The notes beneath the pieces were generated by a model. It did not search any database and was not told where the DNA came from. It was given only the letters and a program-made list of their open reading frames with translations. Shown here in pieces: positions 37,842 to 48,055 of a stretch of DNA of 64,000 nt. Origin of the DNA: Picosynechococcus sp. PCC 7003 (GTDB lineage: Bacteria; Cyanobacteriota; Cyanobacteriia; Cyanobacteriales; MRBY01); the NCBI RefSeq assembly GCF_001693255.1, contig NZ_CP016474.1:434001-498000 (forward strand), written 5' to 3'. The first letter of the stretch is position 1. Every line of letters starts with the position of its first letter. The position numbers were made by a program, and so were the translations under genes.

Positions 37842-38225
37842 TTAGGCGATCGCCGCAGCCATGGAGGGCACCAAAATTTCTTTGGGGAAACCGCGATCAA
37901 ATTCGGTCATTTTACATTCCGTTGCCTGTAGCGCCTGCTGGAGGAATTTCATGGCTTCAACGGGCTTGCCGCGACCACAAAAGAAAAGATCAGCCGCAAA
38001 GTACCCATATTCGGGCCAGGTATGAATGGCAATGTGGGACTCAGCAAGGGTTGCGGTGGCTGTTACACCGTGGGGACTGAATTGATGGACACAAAGATCA
38101 ATTAGAGTCGCTTCTCCGGCGGCGATCGCTTCGATCATGGCCCGACGGATACCTTCGGGATCATTGAGGAGGTTCGCAGGGGAACCCCAACCATCCACCA
38201 CAAGGTGAGTACCCAATTTTTTCAT
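37842..38225 (-). CDS. speD: S-adenosylmethionine decarboxylase proenzyme
   Basis: A 127-residue class 1B AdoMet decarboxylase. The self-cleavage site is Glu62-Ser63 in LAESHIAIHTWPEYGYFAADLF, where Ser63 becomes the pyruvoyl group. His and Cys residues of the active site (HTWPE, FFCG) are present. It supplies decarboxylated AdoMet for spermidine synthesis. The ATG at 38225 (MKKLGTHLVVDGWG) is the family start; the longer frame to 38273 is not needed. Divergent from clpB. Confidence 0.93.
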   Translation of the reverse strand: MKKLGTHLVVDGWGSPANLLNDPEGIRRAMIEAIAAGEATLIDLCVHQFSPHGVTATATLAESHIAIHTWPEYGYFAADLFFCGRGKPVEAMKFLQQALQATECKMTEFDRGFPKEILVPSMAAAIA

Positions 38226-38377
38226 TCTTTTTATCCTTACACTCCGAGTAAAGGGGATAAACTTTGCGTACATATCACAAAGAAGATCCCAGTTTCAATG
38301 ATTTTCTGAAGAAAATAAATCCGTATTTTTACCTAAATTTGGATCAGAGAAATTTTCGCACCGCCCCCAAGGGACAA

Positions 38378-38402
38378 TCAGCAACTTGTTATACTGTGCT
38401 GA
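38378..38402 (+). promoter_or_regulatory. Putative clpB promoter with inverted repeat around the -10 box
   Basis: TATACT at 38390-38395 is a good -10 element, 38 bases before the clpB ATG. It is flanked by TCAGCA (38378-38383) and TGCTGA (38397-38402), an exact inverted repeat. No consensus -35 is present at the usual distance, as can occur for alternative sigma factors. A repressor covering the -10 box is one reading; chance is another. Confidence 0.4.
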
Positions 38403-38433
38403 TAAAAACCGTTCACGCCAAAACAAACTACTG

Positions 38434-41400
38434 ATGCAGCCCACCGATTCCAGCAAATTCACCGAACAAGCTTGGGATGCGATCGTCAAGTCACAGGAGA
38501 TCGCCCGTCGCTACAGACACCAAAATCTTGAGGTGGAACATCTACTCTTGTCATTGCTAGAGCAGGAGCAGGAACAGGGATTGGCCCAGACGATTTTGAC
38601 CCAGACGGGGGTCGATGGAGTCAGGCTCCAGCAGCAGTTAGAACGGTTTGCCCAGCAGCAGCCCAAATTAATGCGGGGTGACCAGCTCTATCTCGGTCAA
38701 GGTTTAGACGTAATGTTAGACCGGGCTGAAGCCTGTCGCAACAGTTGGCAGGATGATTTTATTTCTGTCGAGCATTTGCTAGTGGGCTTTGCGGAGGATG
38801 AGCGCATCGGGCGGCGATCGCTGAAAAGTTTCAACCTCGACCCCCAGGATCTCGAACTCAAGATCAAAGCCCTCAAGGGCACCCAAAAGGTCACCGCCCA
38901 GAACCAAGAAGAGGGTGGTAGTTCTTACGGGGGCAGTCCCCTGAGTAAGTATGGGCGCGATCTCACGGAACAAGCGAAAGATGGCAAACTCGATCCAGTA
39001 ATTGGGCGGGATGATGAAATTCGGCGAGTGATCCAGGTGCTTTCTCGGCGCTCGAAAAATAATCCGGTTTTAATTGGGGAACCAGGGGTCGGCAAAACGG
39101 CGATCGCCGAAGGTTTAGCCCAAAGAATTGTTAACGGGGATGTGCCCGAATCCCTCAAAAATCGTCAGTTGATGTCCCTTGATATGGGATCCCTAATTGC
39201 TGGAGCCAAATATCGGGGCGAATTTGAAGCCCGTCTTCGTTCCGTGCTCAAAGAAGTCACCCAATCCGACGGACAAATTATTCTCTTTATCGATGAAGTC
39301 CATACCGTCGTCGGTGCAGGGGCAGGTAGCGGCACGATGGATGCCGGCAATTTACTCAAACCCATGTTGGCACGGGGCGAATTACGCTGTATCGGAGCAA
39401 CCACCCTCGACGAATTTCGCAAACATATCGAAAAAGATCCCGCCCTTGAGCGACGTTTCCAGCAGGTACTCGTCCAACAGCCCACCGTCGAAGATACCGT
39501 TTCCATTCTGCGGGGCTTAAAAGAACGCTACGAACTCCACCACGGCGTAAACATTACCGACTCTGCCCTCGTTGCTGCTGCGACCCTTTCTAACCGCTAC
39601 ATCACCGACCGTTTTCTTCCCGATAAGGCGATCGATCTCGTCGACGAAGCCGCCGCCAAATTAAAAATGGAGATCACCTCCAAACCCGTCGAACTCGAAG
39701 CCATTGATCGCCGTCTGATGCAACTCCAGATGGAGCAACTCTCCCTCAAAGGCGAAGAACAACTCGGCACCACTTCCCCCGCCTATCTCGCCTCCAAGGA
39801 ACGTTTAGATCGAATTGATGAAGAAATCAAAAGCCTAGAAGTTCAACAAAAGGATCTGTCTTCCCAATGGCTCGCCGAGAAAAATTTAATCGAAGAAATT
39901 AACGCCCTCAAGGAAGAAGAAGAACAACTGCGCCTCCAAGTCGAACAGGCAGAACGCGCCTACGATCTCAACAAAGCGGCTCAATTGAAATATGGTCGCC
40001 TAGAAGGGTTACAGGCAGAACTCAGCCAAAAAGAAGCGAAACTGCTCGAAATCCAAGCCGCAGGGGATGCCATGTTACGGGAGCAGGTCACGGAAGCGGA
40101 TATCGCCGAAATTGTTGCCCGTTGGACAGGGATTCCCGTAAATCGTCTGATGGAATCGGAACGGCAAAAACTCCTACAACTCGAAGGGCATTTACATGAA
40201 CGGGTGATCGGGCAGCAGGAAGCGGTTGAAGCTGTCTCGGCGGCGATTCGTCGGGCGCGGGCCGGGATGAAGGATCCCAGTCGTCCGATCGGTTCGTTTA
40301 TGTTTATGGGGCCGACGGGGGTCGGGAAAACGGAATTGGCGCGGGCCTTAGCTGCCTTCCTTTTTGATAGTGAAGAGGCGATGGTGCGCATTGATATGTC
40401 CGAATACATGGAAAAACATGCGGTCTCCCGTTTGATTGGTGCGCCTCCCGGTTATGTGGGCTATGAGGAGGGGGGTCAACTGTCGGAGGCGGTGCGGCGG
40501 CGACCCTATTCGGTGGTGCTACTGGATGAGGTCGAGAAAGCCCATAAGGATGTGTTCAATATCCTGTTGCAGGTGCTGGATGATGGACGGATCACGGATT
40601 CCCAAGGACGGGTGGTGGATTTTCGTAATACGATCATTGTGATGACGAGCAATATTGGTAGTGAATTTATCCTGAGTTTGTCGGGGGATGATGCCAACTA
40701 CGACAAGATGCGGGATAAGGTGACAGGATCGTTACGGAAAAATTTCCGCCCGGAATTTCTCAACCGGATTGATGAGCTGATTATTTTCCATACTCTGAAG
40801 CGGGATGAATTGCGTGAAATCGTGAAATTGCAAATTCACCGGATTGAAAAGTTATTAGCGGATCAAAAAATTACCTTATCGCTCACGGATGCTGCCCTCG
40901 ATCATGTGGTGGAAGCGGGCTATGATCCGACCTTTGGCGCTCGACCCTTAAAACGGGCGATCCAACGGGAACTAGAAAACCCGATCGCCAACCGCATTTT
41001 AGAAACTGATTTTATGGAAGGCGATCGCATTTTGGTCGATTGCGTTGAGGGTGCTTTGGTTTTTGATCGGCAGCGACCCGAACGGGAAGTCCCAGAGGCT
41101 ATTCCGGAGGAGGCGATCGCCGCAGAACTAGAAGAACAATCCCCAGAACCGGAAGAAGCATCTATAACAACGGAAGCAGAAATTCTCCCGGTTGTTGCAC
41201 CGGATGAAATTGTGGTCGCAGAGACTGAACCCGATGAATCTGATGATGACTGGGGCGAAGATGAGACGACTACGACGGTTCCCTTTGATGCCGAACAGCC
41301 CGATGATCAATGGTTTGGTGCCGATGAGCCAGAGCAAACAACCAATAGCGTAGAATACCCGACCAGAGAAACGAACCCGCCAGCCTATGTTGGTGCTGAT

Positions 41401-41436
41401 TCTGACTCAGAGGAAAACTGGCTGGATTCGATCTAA
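38434..41436 (+). CDS. clpB: ATP-dependent disaggregase ClpB with long acidic C-terminal tail
   Basis: A 1000-residue Hsp100 chaperone. N-domain ([20 protein letters not shown]), first AAA module ([15 protein letters not shown]), the coiled-coil middle domain around residues 400-530, and second AAA module ([15 protein letters not shown]) are all present. With DnaK it extracts proteins from aggregates. Typical ClpB ends near residue 870-880; here about 120 further residues follow EGALVFDRQ, dominated by Glu and Asp (for example [14 protein letters not shown] and [11 protein letters not shown]). The tail reads through without composition breaks and includes a HIP1 site. Confidence 0.93.
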   Translation: MQPTDSSKFTEQAWDAIVKSQEIARRYRHQNLEVEHLLLSLLEQEQEQGLAQTILTQTGVDGVRLQQQLERFAQQQPKLMRGDQLYLGQGLDVMLDRAEACRNSWQDDFISVEHLLVGFAEDERIGRRSLKSFNLDPQDLELKIKALKGTQKVTAQNQEEGGSSYGGSPLSKYGRDLTEQAKDGKLDPVIGRDDEIRRVIQVLSRRSKNNPVLIGEPGVGKTAIAEGLAQRIVNGDVPESLKNRQLMSLDMGSLIAGAKYRGEFEARLRSVLKEVTQSDGQIILFIDEVHTVVGAGAGSGTMDAGNLLKPMLARGELRCIGATTLDEFRKHIEKDPALERRFQQVLVQQPTVEDTVSILRGLKERYELHHGVNITDSALVAAATLSNRYITDRFLPDKAIDLVDEAAAKLKMEITSKPVELEAIDRRLMQLQMEQLSLKGEEQLGTTSPAYLASKERLDRIDEEIKSLEVQQKDLSSQWLAEKNLIEEINALKEEEEQLRLQVEQAERAYDLNKAAQLKYGRLEGLQAELSQKEAKLLEIQAAGDAMLREQVTEADIAEIVARWTGIPVNRLMESERQKLLQLEGHLHERVIGQQEAVEAVSAAIRRARAGMKDPSRPIGSFMFMGPTGVGKTELARALAAFLFDSEEAMVRIDMSEYMEKHAVSRLIGAPPGYVGYEEGGQLSEAVRRRPYSVVLLDEVEKAHKDVFNILLQVLDDGRITDSQGRVVDFRNTIIVMTSNIGSEFILSLSGDDANYDKMRDKVTGSLRKNFRPEFLNRIDELIIFHTLKRDELREIVKLQIHRIEKLLADQKITLSLTDAALDHVVEAGYDPTFGARPLKRAIQRELENPIANRILETDFMEGDRILVDCVEGALVFDRQRPEREVPEAIPEEAIAAELEEQSPEPEEASITTEAEILPVVAPDEIVVAETEPDESDDDWGEDETTTTVPFDAEQPDDQWFGADEPEQTTNSVEYPTRETNPPAYVGADSDSEENWLDSI

Positions 41437-41463
41437 TGAGGCTGTTTGACGATACTGTTTTCT

Positions 41464-43923
41464 ATGCTCCCTCACGATTTTATTGTTGTTGATACCGAAG
41501 GAAAAGACATTCTCCGGGAAATTGCCGTTGTCAACCATGAAGGAAAGCTTATTTACGAGGCAATAGTTGAGGGAGCTGTCGGCAACGAAGATCAATATCT
41601 CAATCTAAAAACTCTCAATCTCATTCTGGAAGAATTTAGAGAGCTTGCAGAAGGAAAGGTGATCGTCTGCCATAAAGCGGCCCATGACCGTAGTGTCATT
41701 CAAAAAAGTTATGGCTTTTCGGGGCTACAAGAACCAAGCTGTAACTGGATTTGCACCTATGATCTTGCGAAACAAACTTATCCTGACCTAGGATTTTACT
41801 CACTAGGGGACTTAAGTCTTCGTTTACACCTCAAGCTGTATGGGCAATATTTCTCAGAGACCCAGGCCCATGCAGCCCGCTACGATGCTCTTTTTACCTA
41901 CCAGCTCTACAAGCATATGACGACTCAAACCGACAACCTCAAACAGTTACTTCAGCCCTACCAGAATCCATTTGGGAGCAGTCGAGTCGATAATCCATTT
42001 CAGACCCACCCAGACCTTAAGAGCGTCTCCCAACAGCAATACGAAGCTCTAAAGTCGGTCTTAGAAGAAATCAAGAACGATCCCAACCGCCAAAGTCGAG
42101 GTGTTGTGATCACCGGGGAAGCAGGCACAGGGAAGAGTCACTTGATGATGCGCCTGGCCCAAGAACGATTAGAACGGAACCGTTTGTTCTTTATCAACCA
42201 TCCCAATAATCCAGAGGGAGTTCTCTTCCATATTTACAGTCGGGTTTTAGAGTCTTTGATTGAAAGAGTAGGAGATACGGAATACACTCAACTTGACCAT
42301 CTTTTGGCCCATTTCCTATCAAAAATTATCAACCGTCAGAATATTCCACTTCCTACTCAAAAGGAAGCCGAAATCATTGAAGCCCTGGAAGGAAACCCCT
42401 TAGAAGTCTTTGAGAAACTCGGAGGTGAAGATACAAACCGTAAACGAGACTTCTGGGATTACATCGAGAAAAAGGTAGAACAATGGTGGCAATTTACTTA
42501 CAATGCTTCAGGATTATCGGCTCAAGTTCTTAGGGGAATTCTCCGGTATTGTCGTTACACTGATCCAAATCGCAAGCTTTGGATTAAACGGTGGTTAGCA
42601 GGTTATGAACTTGAACCCCAGGAACTCGAATTAGTGGGCTTGGTAGACGAGAAATGGGATACCCAGACAACTAGAGAAACTTTAGGTCAAGAGGCTTTAG
42701 TCGTTTTTGGGAAGCTGTCTCTTTTGGATGAGCCTTTAATTATTGTCTTCGATCAGCTTGAAAGTTTAGCTTATGAAGAAAACGCCAACTTACTTACGGC
42801 CTTTGGTGAAGGTTTTAGGGAACTCTTTACCCATGTGAACAATAGTCTTTTCATCTCGATCATGTTTCCTGAAAGTTGGAGAATATTTCAGGAAAGACTT
42901 GATGGTTCCGTAATAGATCGCCAGGGTCAAATCCAACTGACTGTGAATTCCCCAGACCGGGTGACTCTTGAGCGGCTTTTGGAAGTGCAACTAGAGGGGC
43001 TACCATTCTCTGCCAACGACATTTTCACCACTGAAGAGAAAGAAGAAATATTAAATCAGCGAGTCATCCGAAAAGTGATTAACCGGGCCGCTGATTATTA
43101 CCGGTTTAAGCGGGATGGTATTCCGGTACCATCTTTAGTGCCGACCCAGCAACAGCAGACCAATACTCAGATTATCTTTGAGATTTCCCAGGATCTTGCG
43201 CAGGTGAGTAAGACGGTCGAAGAACTTTCAAAAAAACTGAATACTTTGTTAGTTCAAAAGACGGAGACCGTTACCCCCTCGCCTCTGCCAAGTCCTCAAC
43301 CAGGTTCTGTCAATGGTTCCCAGACTCCAGTAGTCAACACTGAGGTACATATCTTGTATGACTACCTCAAGGCCCAGAAACAGGCTTTAGAAGCAGGTTA
43401 TCGGAATCATGATAAGAGGATTATTACGACAGGAGAAGACCGCAGTTGTCTCCAGACTGTTCTGACGACGTGCCACAAGCTTTATGGCTTTGACATTGAC
43501 TGTCTAAAAATCCCGAAGAAGAAGACCCCCGATAATTTGGTTGTTATTCAGGCAGATAAACGCTATTGTGTTGCCTTTCTTTATGAAACAGGGACAAGTT
43601 TTGCGAGTCGGATGAAGAACATGAACCAGCTCGTGGTAGGCAATCCCGGCACTCATTTCTCTCTATTGCGGGATCCAGAATCACCAGGGGTCAGTGGAAA
43701 GGTTGGTCAAGCGGAACTAGAAAAATATAATTACTGCAATCACACAACCTTTGTAGAATTTGGGATGGAATATCGTGTGCCGTTGGAACTGTTTGAGAAC
43801 ATGATCATTGATATTCAAAATAGAGACCTAGAGGTCAATTTAAATATGGCGCTCCTCGAGATCTCAAATTTTATGCCAGACAGTTGGATTGTGCGCCTCC
43901 TTAAAGGGGAAAGACCTTTTTAA
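41464..43923 (+). CDS. DEDDh exonuclease-NTPase fusion, probable defence gene
   Basis: An 819-residue protein I cannot assign to a named family. Residues 1-165 look like a DnaQ-type 3'-5' exonuclease: DTE in IVVDTEGKD, HKAAHD, and AHAARYDALF with the DEDDh His-x4-Asp. Walker A GEAGTGKS is at residues 218-225 and a Walker-B-like IIVFDQLE is at about residues 427-434, with Asp430, forming a STAND/AAA-like ATPase. After a Pro-rich linker (about 607-620) a C-terminal domain of about 190 residues has no motif I know. ATG 41464 is assumed; TTG 41446 has GAGG ahead of it. It follows clpB by 27 bases and abuts a Type I R-M locus. Confidence 0.7.
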   Translation: MLPHDFIVVDTEGKDILREIAVVNHEGKLIYEAIVEGAVGNEDQYLNLKTLNLILEEFRELAEGKVIVCHKAAHDRSVIQKSYGFSGLQEPSCNWICTYDLAKQTYPDLGFYSLGDLSLRLHLKLYGQYFSETQAHAARYDALFTYQLYKHMTTQTDNLKQLLQPYQNPFGSSRVDNPFQTHPDLKSVSQQQYEALKSVLEEIKNDPNRQSRGVVITGEAGTGKSHLMMRLAQERLERNRLFFINHPNNPEGVLFHIYSRVLESLIERVGDTEYTQLDHLLAHFLSKIINRQNIPLPTQKEAEIIEALEGNPLEVFEKLGGEDTNRKRDFWDYIEKKVEQWWQFTYNASGLSAQVLRGILRYCRYTDPNRKLWIKRWLAGYELEPQELELVGLVDEKWDTQTTRETLGQEALVVFGKLSLLDEPLIIVFDQLESLAYEENANLLTAFGEGFRELFTHVNNSLFISIMFPESWRIFQERLDGSVIDRQGQIQLTVNSPDRVTLERLLEVQLEGLPFSANDIFTTEEKEEILNQRVIRKVINRAADYYRFKRDGIPVPSLVPTQQQQTNTQIIFEISQDLAQVSKTVEELSKKLNTLLVQKTETVTPSPLPSPQPGSVNGSQTPVVNTEVHILYDYLKAQKQALEAGYRNHDKRIITTGEDRSCLQTVLTTCHKLYGFDIDCLKIPKKKTPDNLVVIQADKRYCVAFLYETGTSFASRMKNMNQLVVGNPGTHFSLLRDPESPGVSGKVGQAELEKYNYCNHTTFVEFGMEYRVPLELFENMIIDIQNRDLEVNLNMALLEISNFMPDSWIVRLLKGERPF

Positions 43924-44024
43924 GAATGAGATTTAGGTTTAAGTTGAAACAGAAAGTCCGTGCTTGCTTGCCTTGCAATGAGTATCGAATAGTGCACAAC
44001 TCCAATGGCTATAGAATTACTGAG

Positions 44025-45524
44025 TTAATCTTCAAGAGCGCTCAAAACTTCTTTAAAGCTATTTAATCCGGCTTCAAGATTTTCAATGATTTCGGCGGCG
44101 AGGTCTTCGGGGTCGGGGAGGTTATCGAGGTCGGCAAGGCTTTGGTCTTTGATCCAGAAAAGATCGAGGCTGGTTTTGTCGCGATTCATGATCTCGTCAT
44201 AGGTGAACTTCCGCCAACGTCCATCGGGATTCATCTCTGGGTGATAGGTTACGGTTCTGTTGTGGCGATCGCCAGGATTGTAACACTGGATAAAATCGGT
44301 GAGATCTTCGTAGCGGAGGGGCTTTTTCTTTAGGGTGTGATGGATATTGGTGCGGTAGTCGTAGTACCAGATTTCCTTTGTCCAAGGTTCTTTACTGGCG
44401 GGATGGTTATCGAAGAAAATTACGTTTGCTTTTACGCCATGGGCATAGAAAATCCCGGTGGGTAATCTCAAAATGGTGTGGAGATCGGTATTTTTGAGGA
44501 GTTGTTTACGGATGGTTTCCCCTGCGCCCCCTTCAAAGAGGACGTTATCGGGCACGACCACAGCGGCTTGTCCGGTGCTGGTGAGCATGGTGCGGATATG
44601 CTGCACAAAGTTTAGTTGTTTGTTAGAAGTGGTTGCCCAGAAGTCTTGGCGGTTATAGGTGAGGGCATCTTTTTTCTTTTTGCCGTTTTCGTCTTCGTTG
44701 TCATTGGTAAAGGTCATGCTGCTCTTTTTCCCGAAGGGGGGATTTGCCAGCACATAATCATAGGTATCATCGCTGGGGGCAATCAGGGCGTCGTTACGGG
44801 AAATGGTAATTTCTTCGCTGTCGATTTCGCCGATCTGGTGCAAGAGTAAATTCATCAGGCAGAGGCGGCGGGTATTGGCGACGATCTCATTACCGTAAAA
44901 GGTGGATTTTTTGAGGAATTGTTTTTCGTCTTTGTTGAGGCGGTAGTTTTTGGGGTCGCTGAGAAAGTTATAGGCGGCAAGGAAAAATCCCCCTGTGCCG
45001 CAGGCAGGATCGGCGATCGTATGTAAGGGTTTGGGGCGGAGGCATTCCACCATGGCACGGATCAGGGGTCTGGGGGTGAAATATTGTCCGGCTCCGGATT
45101 TGGTGTCGGCGGCGTTGCGTTCGAGGAGGTCTTCGTAAATTTCGCCTTTGGTGTCTTTGTCGAGCATGATCCAGTTCACTTCATCGACCATACTGATTAG
45201 GCTGGAGAGTTTGGCGGGGTCTTGGATTTTGTTTTGAGCTTTGGTGAAAATCTGTCCCAACATGCCGGGTCTGGTTCCGAGTTCCCGCAGGAGTTCGATG
45301 TAGTGGGTTTCGAGGGCTGCACCTTTTTTCTCCTTGAGGCTTTGCCAATTGTAGGTTTCGGGGAGATCAATTTGTCGGTTATAGGGCGGTTTGGTGTATT
45401 CGTCCGCCATTTTGAGAAAAATTAAATAGGTGAGTTGTTCGAGATAGTCGCCATAGCCCACGCCATCATCACGGAGGGTGGTGCAGAAATTCCAAACTTT
45501 GGCGCTTACGGATTCGGTAGTCAT
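44025..45524 (-). CDS. hsdM: Type I restriction-modification DNA methyltransferase HsdM
   Basis: A 499-residue N6-adenine methyltransferase. A helical N-terminal domain (LEQLTYLIFLKMADEY) is followed by the AdoMet site region (GQYFTPRPLIRAMVECL, IADPACGTGGFFLAAY) and the catalytic NPPFG in YDYVLANPPFGKKS. It pairs with HsdS to methylate host sites and with HsdR for cleavage. The ATG at 45524 is preferred because it avoids overlap with the PIN toxin gene. Frame intact. Confidence 0.93.
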   Translation of the reverse strand: MTTESVSAKVWNFCTTLRDDGVGYGDYLEQLTYLIFLKMADEYTKPPYNRQIDLPETYNWQSLKEKKGAALETHYIELLRELGTRPGMLGQIFTKAQNKIQDPAKLSSLISMVDEVNWIMLDKDTKGEIYEDLLERNAADTKSGAGQYFTPRPLIRAMVECLRPKPLHTIADPACGTGGFFLAAYNFLSDPKNYRLNKDEKQFLKKSTFYGNEIVANTRRLCLMNLLLHQIGEIDSEEITISRNDALIAPSDDTYDYVLANPPFGKKSSMTFTNDNEDENGKKKKDALTYNRQDFWATTSNKQLNFVQHIRTMLTSTGQAAVVVPDNVLFEGGAGETIRKQLLKNTDLHTILRLPTGIFYAHGVKANVIFFDNHPASKEPWTKEIWYYDYRTNIHHTLKKKPLRYEDLTDFIQCYNPGDRHNRTVTYHPEMNPDGRWRKFTYDEIMNRDKTSLDLFWIKDQSLADLDNLPDPEDLAAEIIENLEAGLNSFKEVLSALED

Positions 45525-45546
45525 TTTTGAATTTAATCTAGGCGTT

Positions 45547-45933
45547 TTATTGATTGGCAAAAGGATTAATGACTTCTAAGCTAGAAATATTTTTAAAGTC
45601 ATTAACATTGCGGGTGACCAGAATCGCATTTTCTGTTAGGCATGTACTCGCAATAATGGCATCGGGTAATTTAATCTTATGTTGTTGCCGAAGTTGAATT
45701 GTTTGAGTTTCAACTGATGGATTGATAAAGACTAAATCAAAGATTGCAAGGCTATCTTTTATCTCTTGAAATTGCTGCTGAGATAAATTGGGATAACCTA
45801 ACAGCTCGATCTTGACAATTGTGGAAAGAATAATTGTATTTTCTTGGAGAAAGTCGAAGTCAAAAAGAGGGTCTACCTGAGGCTCTCCGCTAAAGTAGTC
45901 AATAAATACATTGGTGTCATATAAGTATTTCAT
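45547..45933 (-). CDS. PIN-domain ribonuclease toxin (VapC-like)
   Basis: A 128-residue PIN protein. YLYDTNVFIDYFSG gives the first catalytic Asp, KIELLG the Glu, and KLPDAIIASTCL the later Asp; VTRNVNDFKN closes the fold. Family members cut RNA such as initiator tRNA or rRNA and are held inactive by a cognate antitoxin, here the small gene 9 bases upstream. It sits between hsdM and the nucleotidyltransferase gene. Confidence 0.87.
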   Translation of the reverse strand: MKYLYDTNVFIDYFSGEPQVDPLFDFDFLQENTIILSTIVKIELLGYPNLSQQQFQEIKDSLAIFDLVFINPSVETQTIQLRQQHKIKLPDAIIASTCLTENAILVTRNVNDFKNISSLEVINPFANQ

Positions 45934-45942
45934 CTTGAGCGT

Positions 45943-46143
45943 CTAATCCCATTCTTGACGCACTGTTTGACTGTATTTGAGTAATTCTTGCCGTTGTTCT
46001 TTTAGGATTCCTTTTGTTCGTTTCAGGACTTCGTATTTGGCAGGGGTCAACACTTGATTGATAAATTCTTCTGGCAAGTTAAAGGTAAGGTTTTCTTGGT
46101 CTTCTTGGAGAAGATAGGTTTTGGGGATTTTGATGATAGTCAT
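45943..46143 (-). CDS. Putative antitoxin paired with the PIN toxin
   Basis: A 66-residue protein immediately upstream of the PIN gene. The N-terminus (MTIIKIPKTYLLQ) resembles short swapped-strand or ribbon-type DNA-binding antitoxins, and the C-terminal half is a charged helix likely to bind the toxin. Identification rests on size, pairing and spacing rather than a clear motif. Confidence 0.7.
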   Translation of the reverse strand: MTIIKIPKTYLLQEDQENLTFNLPEEFINQVLTPAKYEVLKRTKGILKEQRQELLKYSQTVRQEWD

Positions 46144-46179
46144 GGTTGATTGGTTAGGAGAAATTATCTGTAGTTTTGA

Positions 46180-46500
46180 TTAGAGCGGTATTCCCTCACG
46201 GCGAACATTCAACATTAGAGGACTTTTTTCTGTTTCAAAGTCTTGGTTATTGGCATAAATGCAACTGATAAGCACGCCAAATTCAAGGGATATTTCGGTA
46301 ATAAAATCGATGATTTGTTCCCGTTTAGTTTGCTTTTGTTTTTTGTCTTTGAGGACAACTAAAATGTCAATGTCTGATTCTGGTGTTGCGTCTCCTCTGG
46401 CTTGGGAACCAAAGACAATTAAGGAAATTAGGTTATCTTGAAATATTTCTGAAAATTGTTTTTTTATTGTGGGGGTGAGGGTTTCGAGGAGGGAAGTCAT
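46180..46500 (-). CDS. Minimal nucleotidyltransferase (MNT) domain protein, orphan
   Basis: A 106-residue nucleotidyltransferase. GSQARGDATPESDID fits GS-x10-D-x-D of the MNT fold. Such proteins are usually antitoxins that AMPylate a HEPN partner. No HEPN gene is next to this one: its neighbours are hsdS (8 bases upstream) and the PIN antitoxin. It may be a leftover, may act with the HEPN protein at 48056, or may do something else. Confidence 0.8.
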   Translation of the reverse strand: MTSLLETLTPTIKKQFSEIFQDNLISLIVFGSQARGDATPESDIDILVVLKDKKQKQTKREQIIDFITEISLEFGVLISCIYANNQDFETEKSPLMLNVRREGIPL

Positions 46501-46508
46501 GGCGGTTT

Positions 46509-48005
46509 CTATTTTTTGTTTTTGGTGGCTGCTTTTTCTTCTCTGATGCGCTCTAGCAAAACACTAGCAGGCTCATCATTGGGATCTTGGGGGATGAGTT
46601 GACCAGAAAAGGCTTTTTTGAGAATAGATTGACGTACAATTTCTGATTTTTGTAATGATATTTTAATTTCAGCTTCCATTTTTTCAATTTCAGAGAATTG
46701 ATAATCCAAAAGATCTGATATTTCTAGTTGCTCATGATACGAGCATAATGGAATTTCAAATTCTCTTAAACTTGATAAGGACACTGTTTTTTGAGCAGTA
46801 CCAGTCGATTTCTCTTTAGCCTGTGAATAAATTAGATCTGAAGATAAAAGATAATATAGCCATTTTGAAAAAATATGTTTTGACGGTCGAATTAATCCTA
46901 TGTGACGCTGAAAACAAAAATCTTTCTCATGAGTGATCAAGACAGGAATTCCAAATGATCCAGTTACAGTATATAAGATATCATTTACAATAGGTTTTTT
47001 CTTTTTTGGCAATGACAGAAAATATGTTTCAGGAACAAAAAAAGTTTCAGAAAAGTCAATTGTATTATTGTTTTTGTCAATGTTTGAAATTGTAATGAAA
47101 GGGATACCAAAATCTGATTTAGGCGGAGCTTGATGATCTCCGTCCGTAATTTCATAGCAAATATTTTTCAATTGAACCCACTGCCAATTTTTGTCATAAG
47201 AAAGCGTAATTGGACTTTCGAGCTTTTCTAAATTACTAAATTTTGTTTTTTGTGGTTTGGTGGGCTTTTTGCCGGGTTTGCCTTGGGATTCCCATTCTTT
47301 AACTGCGGTTTTCCAGTCATCTAGTTGCTTTTGGTAGCGGGCTTCTCGTTCTTGTTTGATGCGTTCTAGGAGTTGCTCTGCGGGTTCGAGTTTATCGGCG
47401 TTTTCCTTGCGCCATTGTTCGGTGAGTTTACCCTCAAAGGCTTGTTTTAGGAGGGCTTGGCGATAGAGTTTCAGTTTGGCTTGGGCGGCTTTTAGGGATT
47501 CTACTCCCGCATCCAACTCAGAAAATAACTCCTCAATCTTCTCCACGATTCGCTTTTGTTCATTCAGTGGAGGTAAGAGAATTTGAAAATCACCAATTTG
47601 TTTGAAATTAACCCTAGGTCTATCTCCTTCATTGAGATGATTAGCAAAACTAACGAATTCTCTTGAATTTAATCGATATTTCAAAAAACTATTGCATATG
47701 ATGTCGTTACTCGGAAATACAATGAATTCTGCGGATGCAAGACCATCAAAGTTAACTTGAGCTACTTTATTCAAATATGGACGAAGACGACCATACAAAA
47801 CATCACCAGCATAAAATCTAGATGCTTTACTCTTCATTTGAGAAGACGGAACTTGACCAATGATTTTCATTGTTTGAGGTTTAATATGATCCATTCCTAT
47901 AAAAGGCATCTCTGGGAAGTCTTGCGGAGCAACCTTTTCATTGCGAGGATGAACAGCATTTGATAAACGACAATAAATCCATCCCTGGGGTATTTGAGCA
48001 GTCAT
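46509..48005 (-). CDS. hsdS: Type I restriction-modification specificity subunit HsdS
   Basis: A 498-residue specificity protein with two target-recognition domains (about residues 1-150 and 270-420), each followed by a conserved helical spacer (IEELFSELDAGVESLKAAQAKLKLYRQALLKQAF and a similar C-terminal copy). The spacers are in normal codon use, while the recognition domains are markedly AT-rich, as expected for domains exchanged between strains. It sets the DNA sequence recognised by the HsdM/HsdR complex; the target cannot be read from sequence. Confidence 0.92.
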   Translation of the reverse strand: MTAQIPQGWIYCRLSNAVHPRNEKVAPQDFPEMPFIGMDHIKPQTMKIIGQVPSSQMKSKASRFYAGDVLYGRLRPYLNKVAQVNFDGLASAEFIVFPSNDIICNSFLKYRLNSREFVSFANHLNEGDRPRVNFKQIGDFQILLPPLNEQKRIVEKIEELFSELDAGVESLKAAQAKLKLYRQALLKQAFEGKLTEQWRKENADKLEPAEQLLERIKQEREARYQKQLDDWKTAVKEWESQGKPGKKPTKPQKTKFSNLEKLESPITLSYDKNWQWVQLKNICYEITDGDHQAPPKSDFGIPFITISNIDKNNNTIDFSETFFVPETYFLSLPKKKKPIVNDILYTVTGSFGIPVLITHEKDFCFQRHIGLIRPSKHIFSKWLYYLLSSDLIYSQAKEKSTGTAQKTVSLSSLREFEIPLCSYHEQLEISDLLDYQFSEIEKMEAEIKISLQKSEIVRQSILKKAFSGQLIPQDPNDEPASVLLERIREEKAATKNKK

Positions 48006-48055
48006 TCTAGTGATATTCCATAAAAGTATAAAAGCGTCAAATAATCAAAATATTT

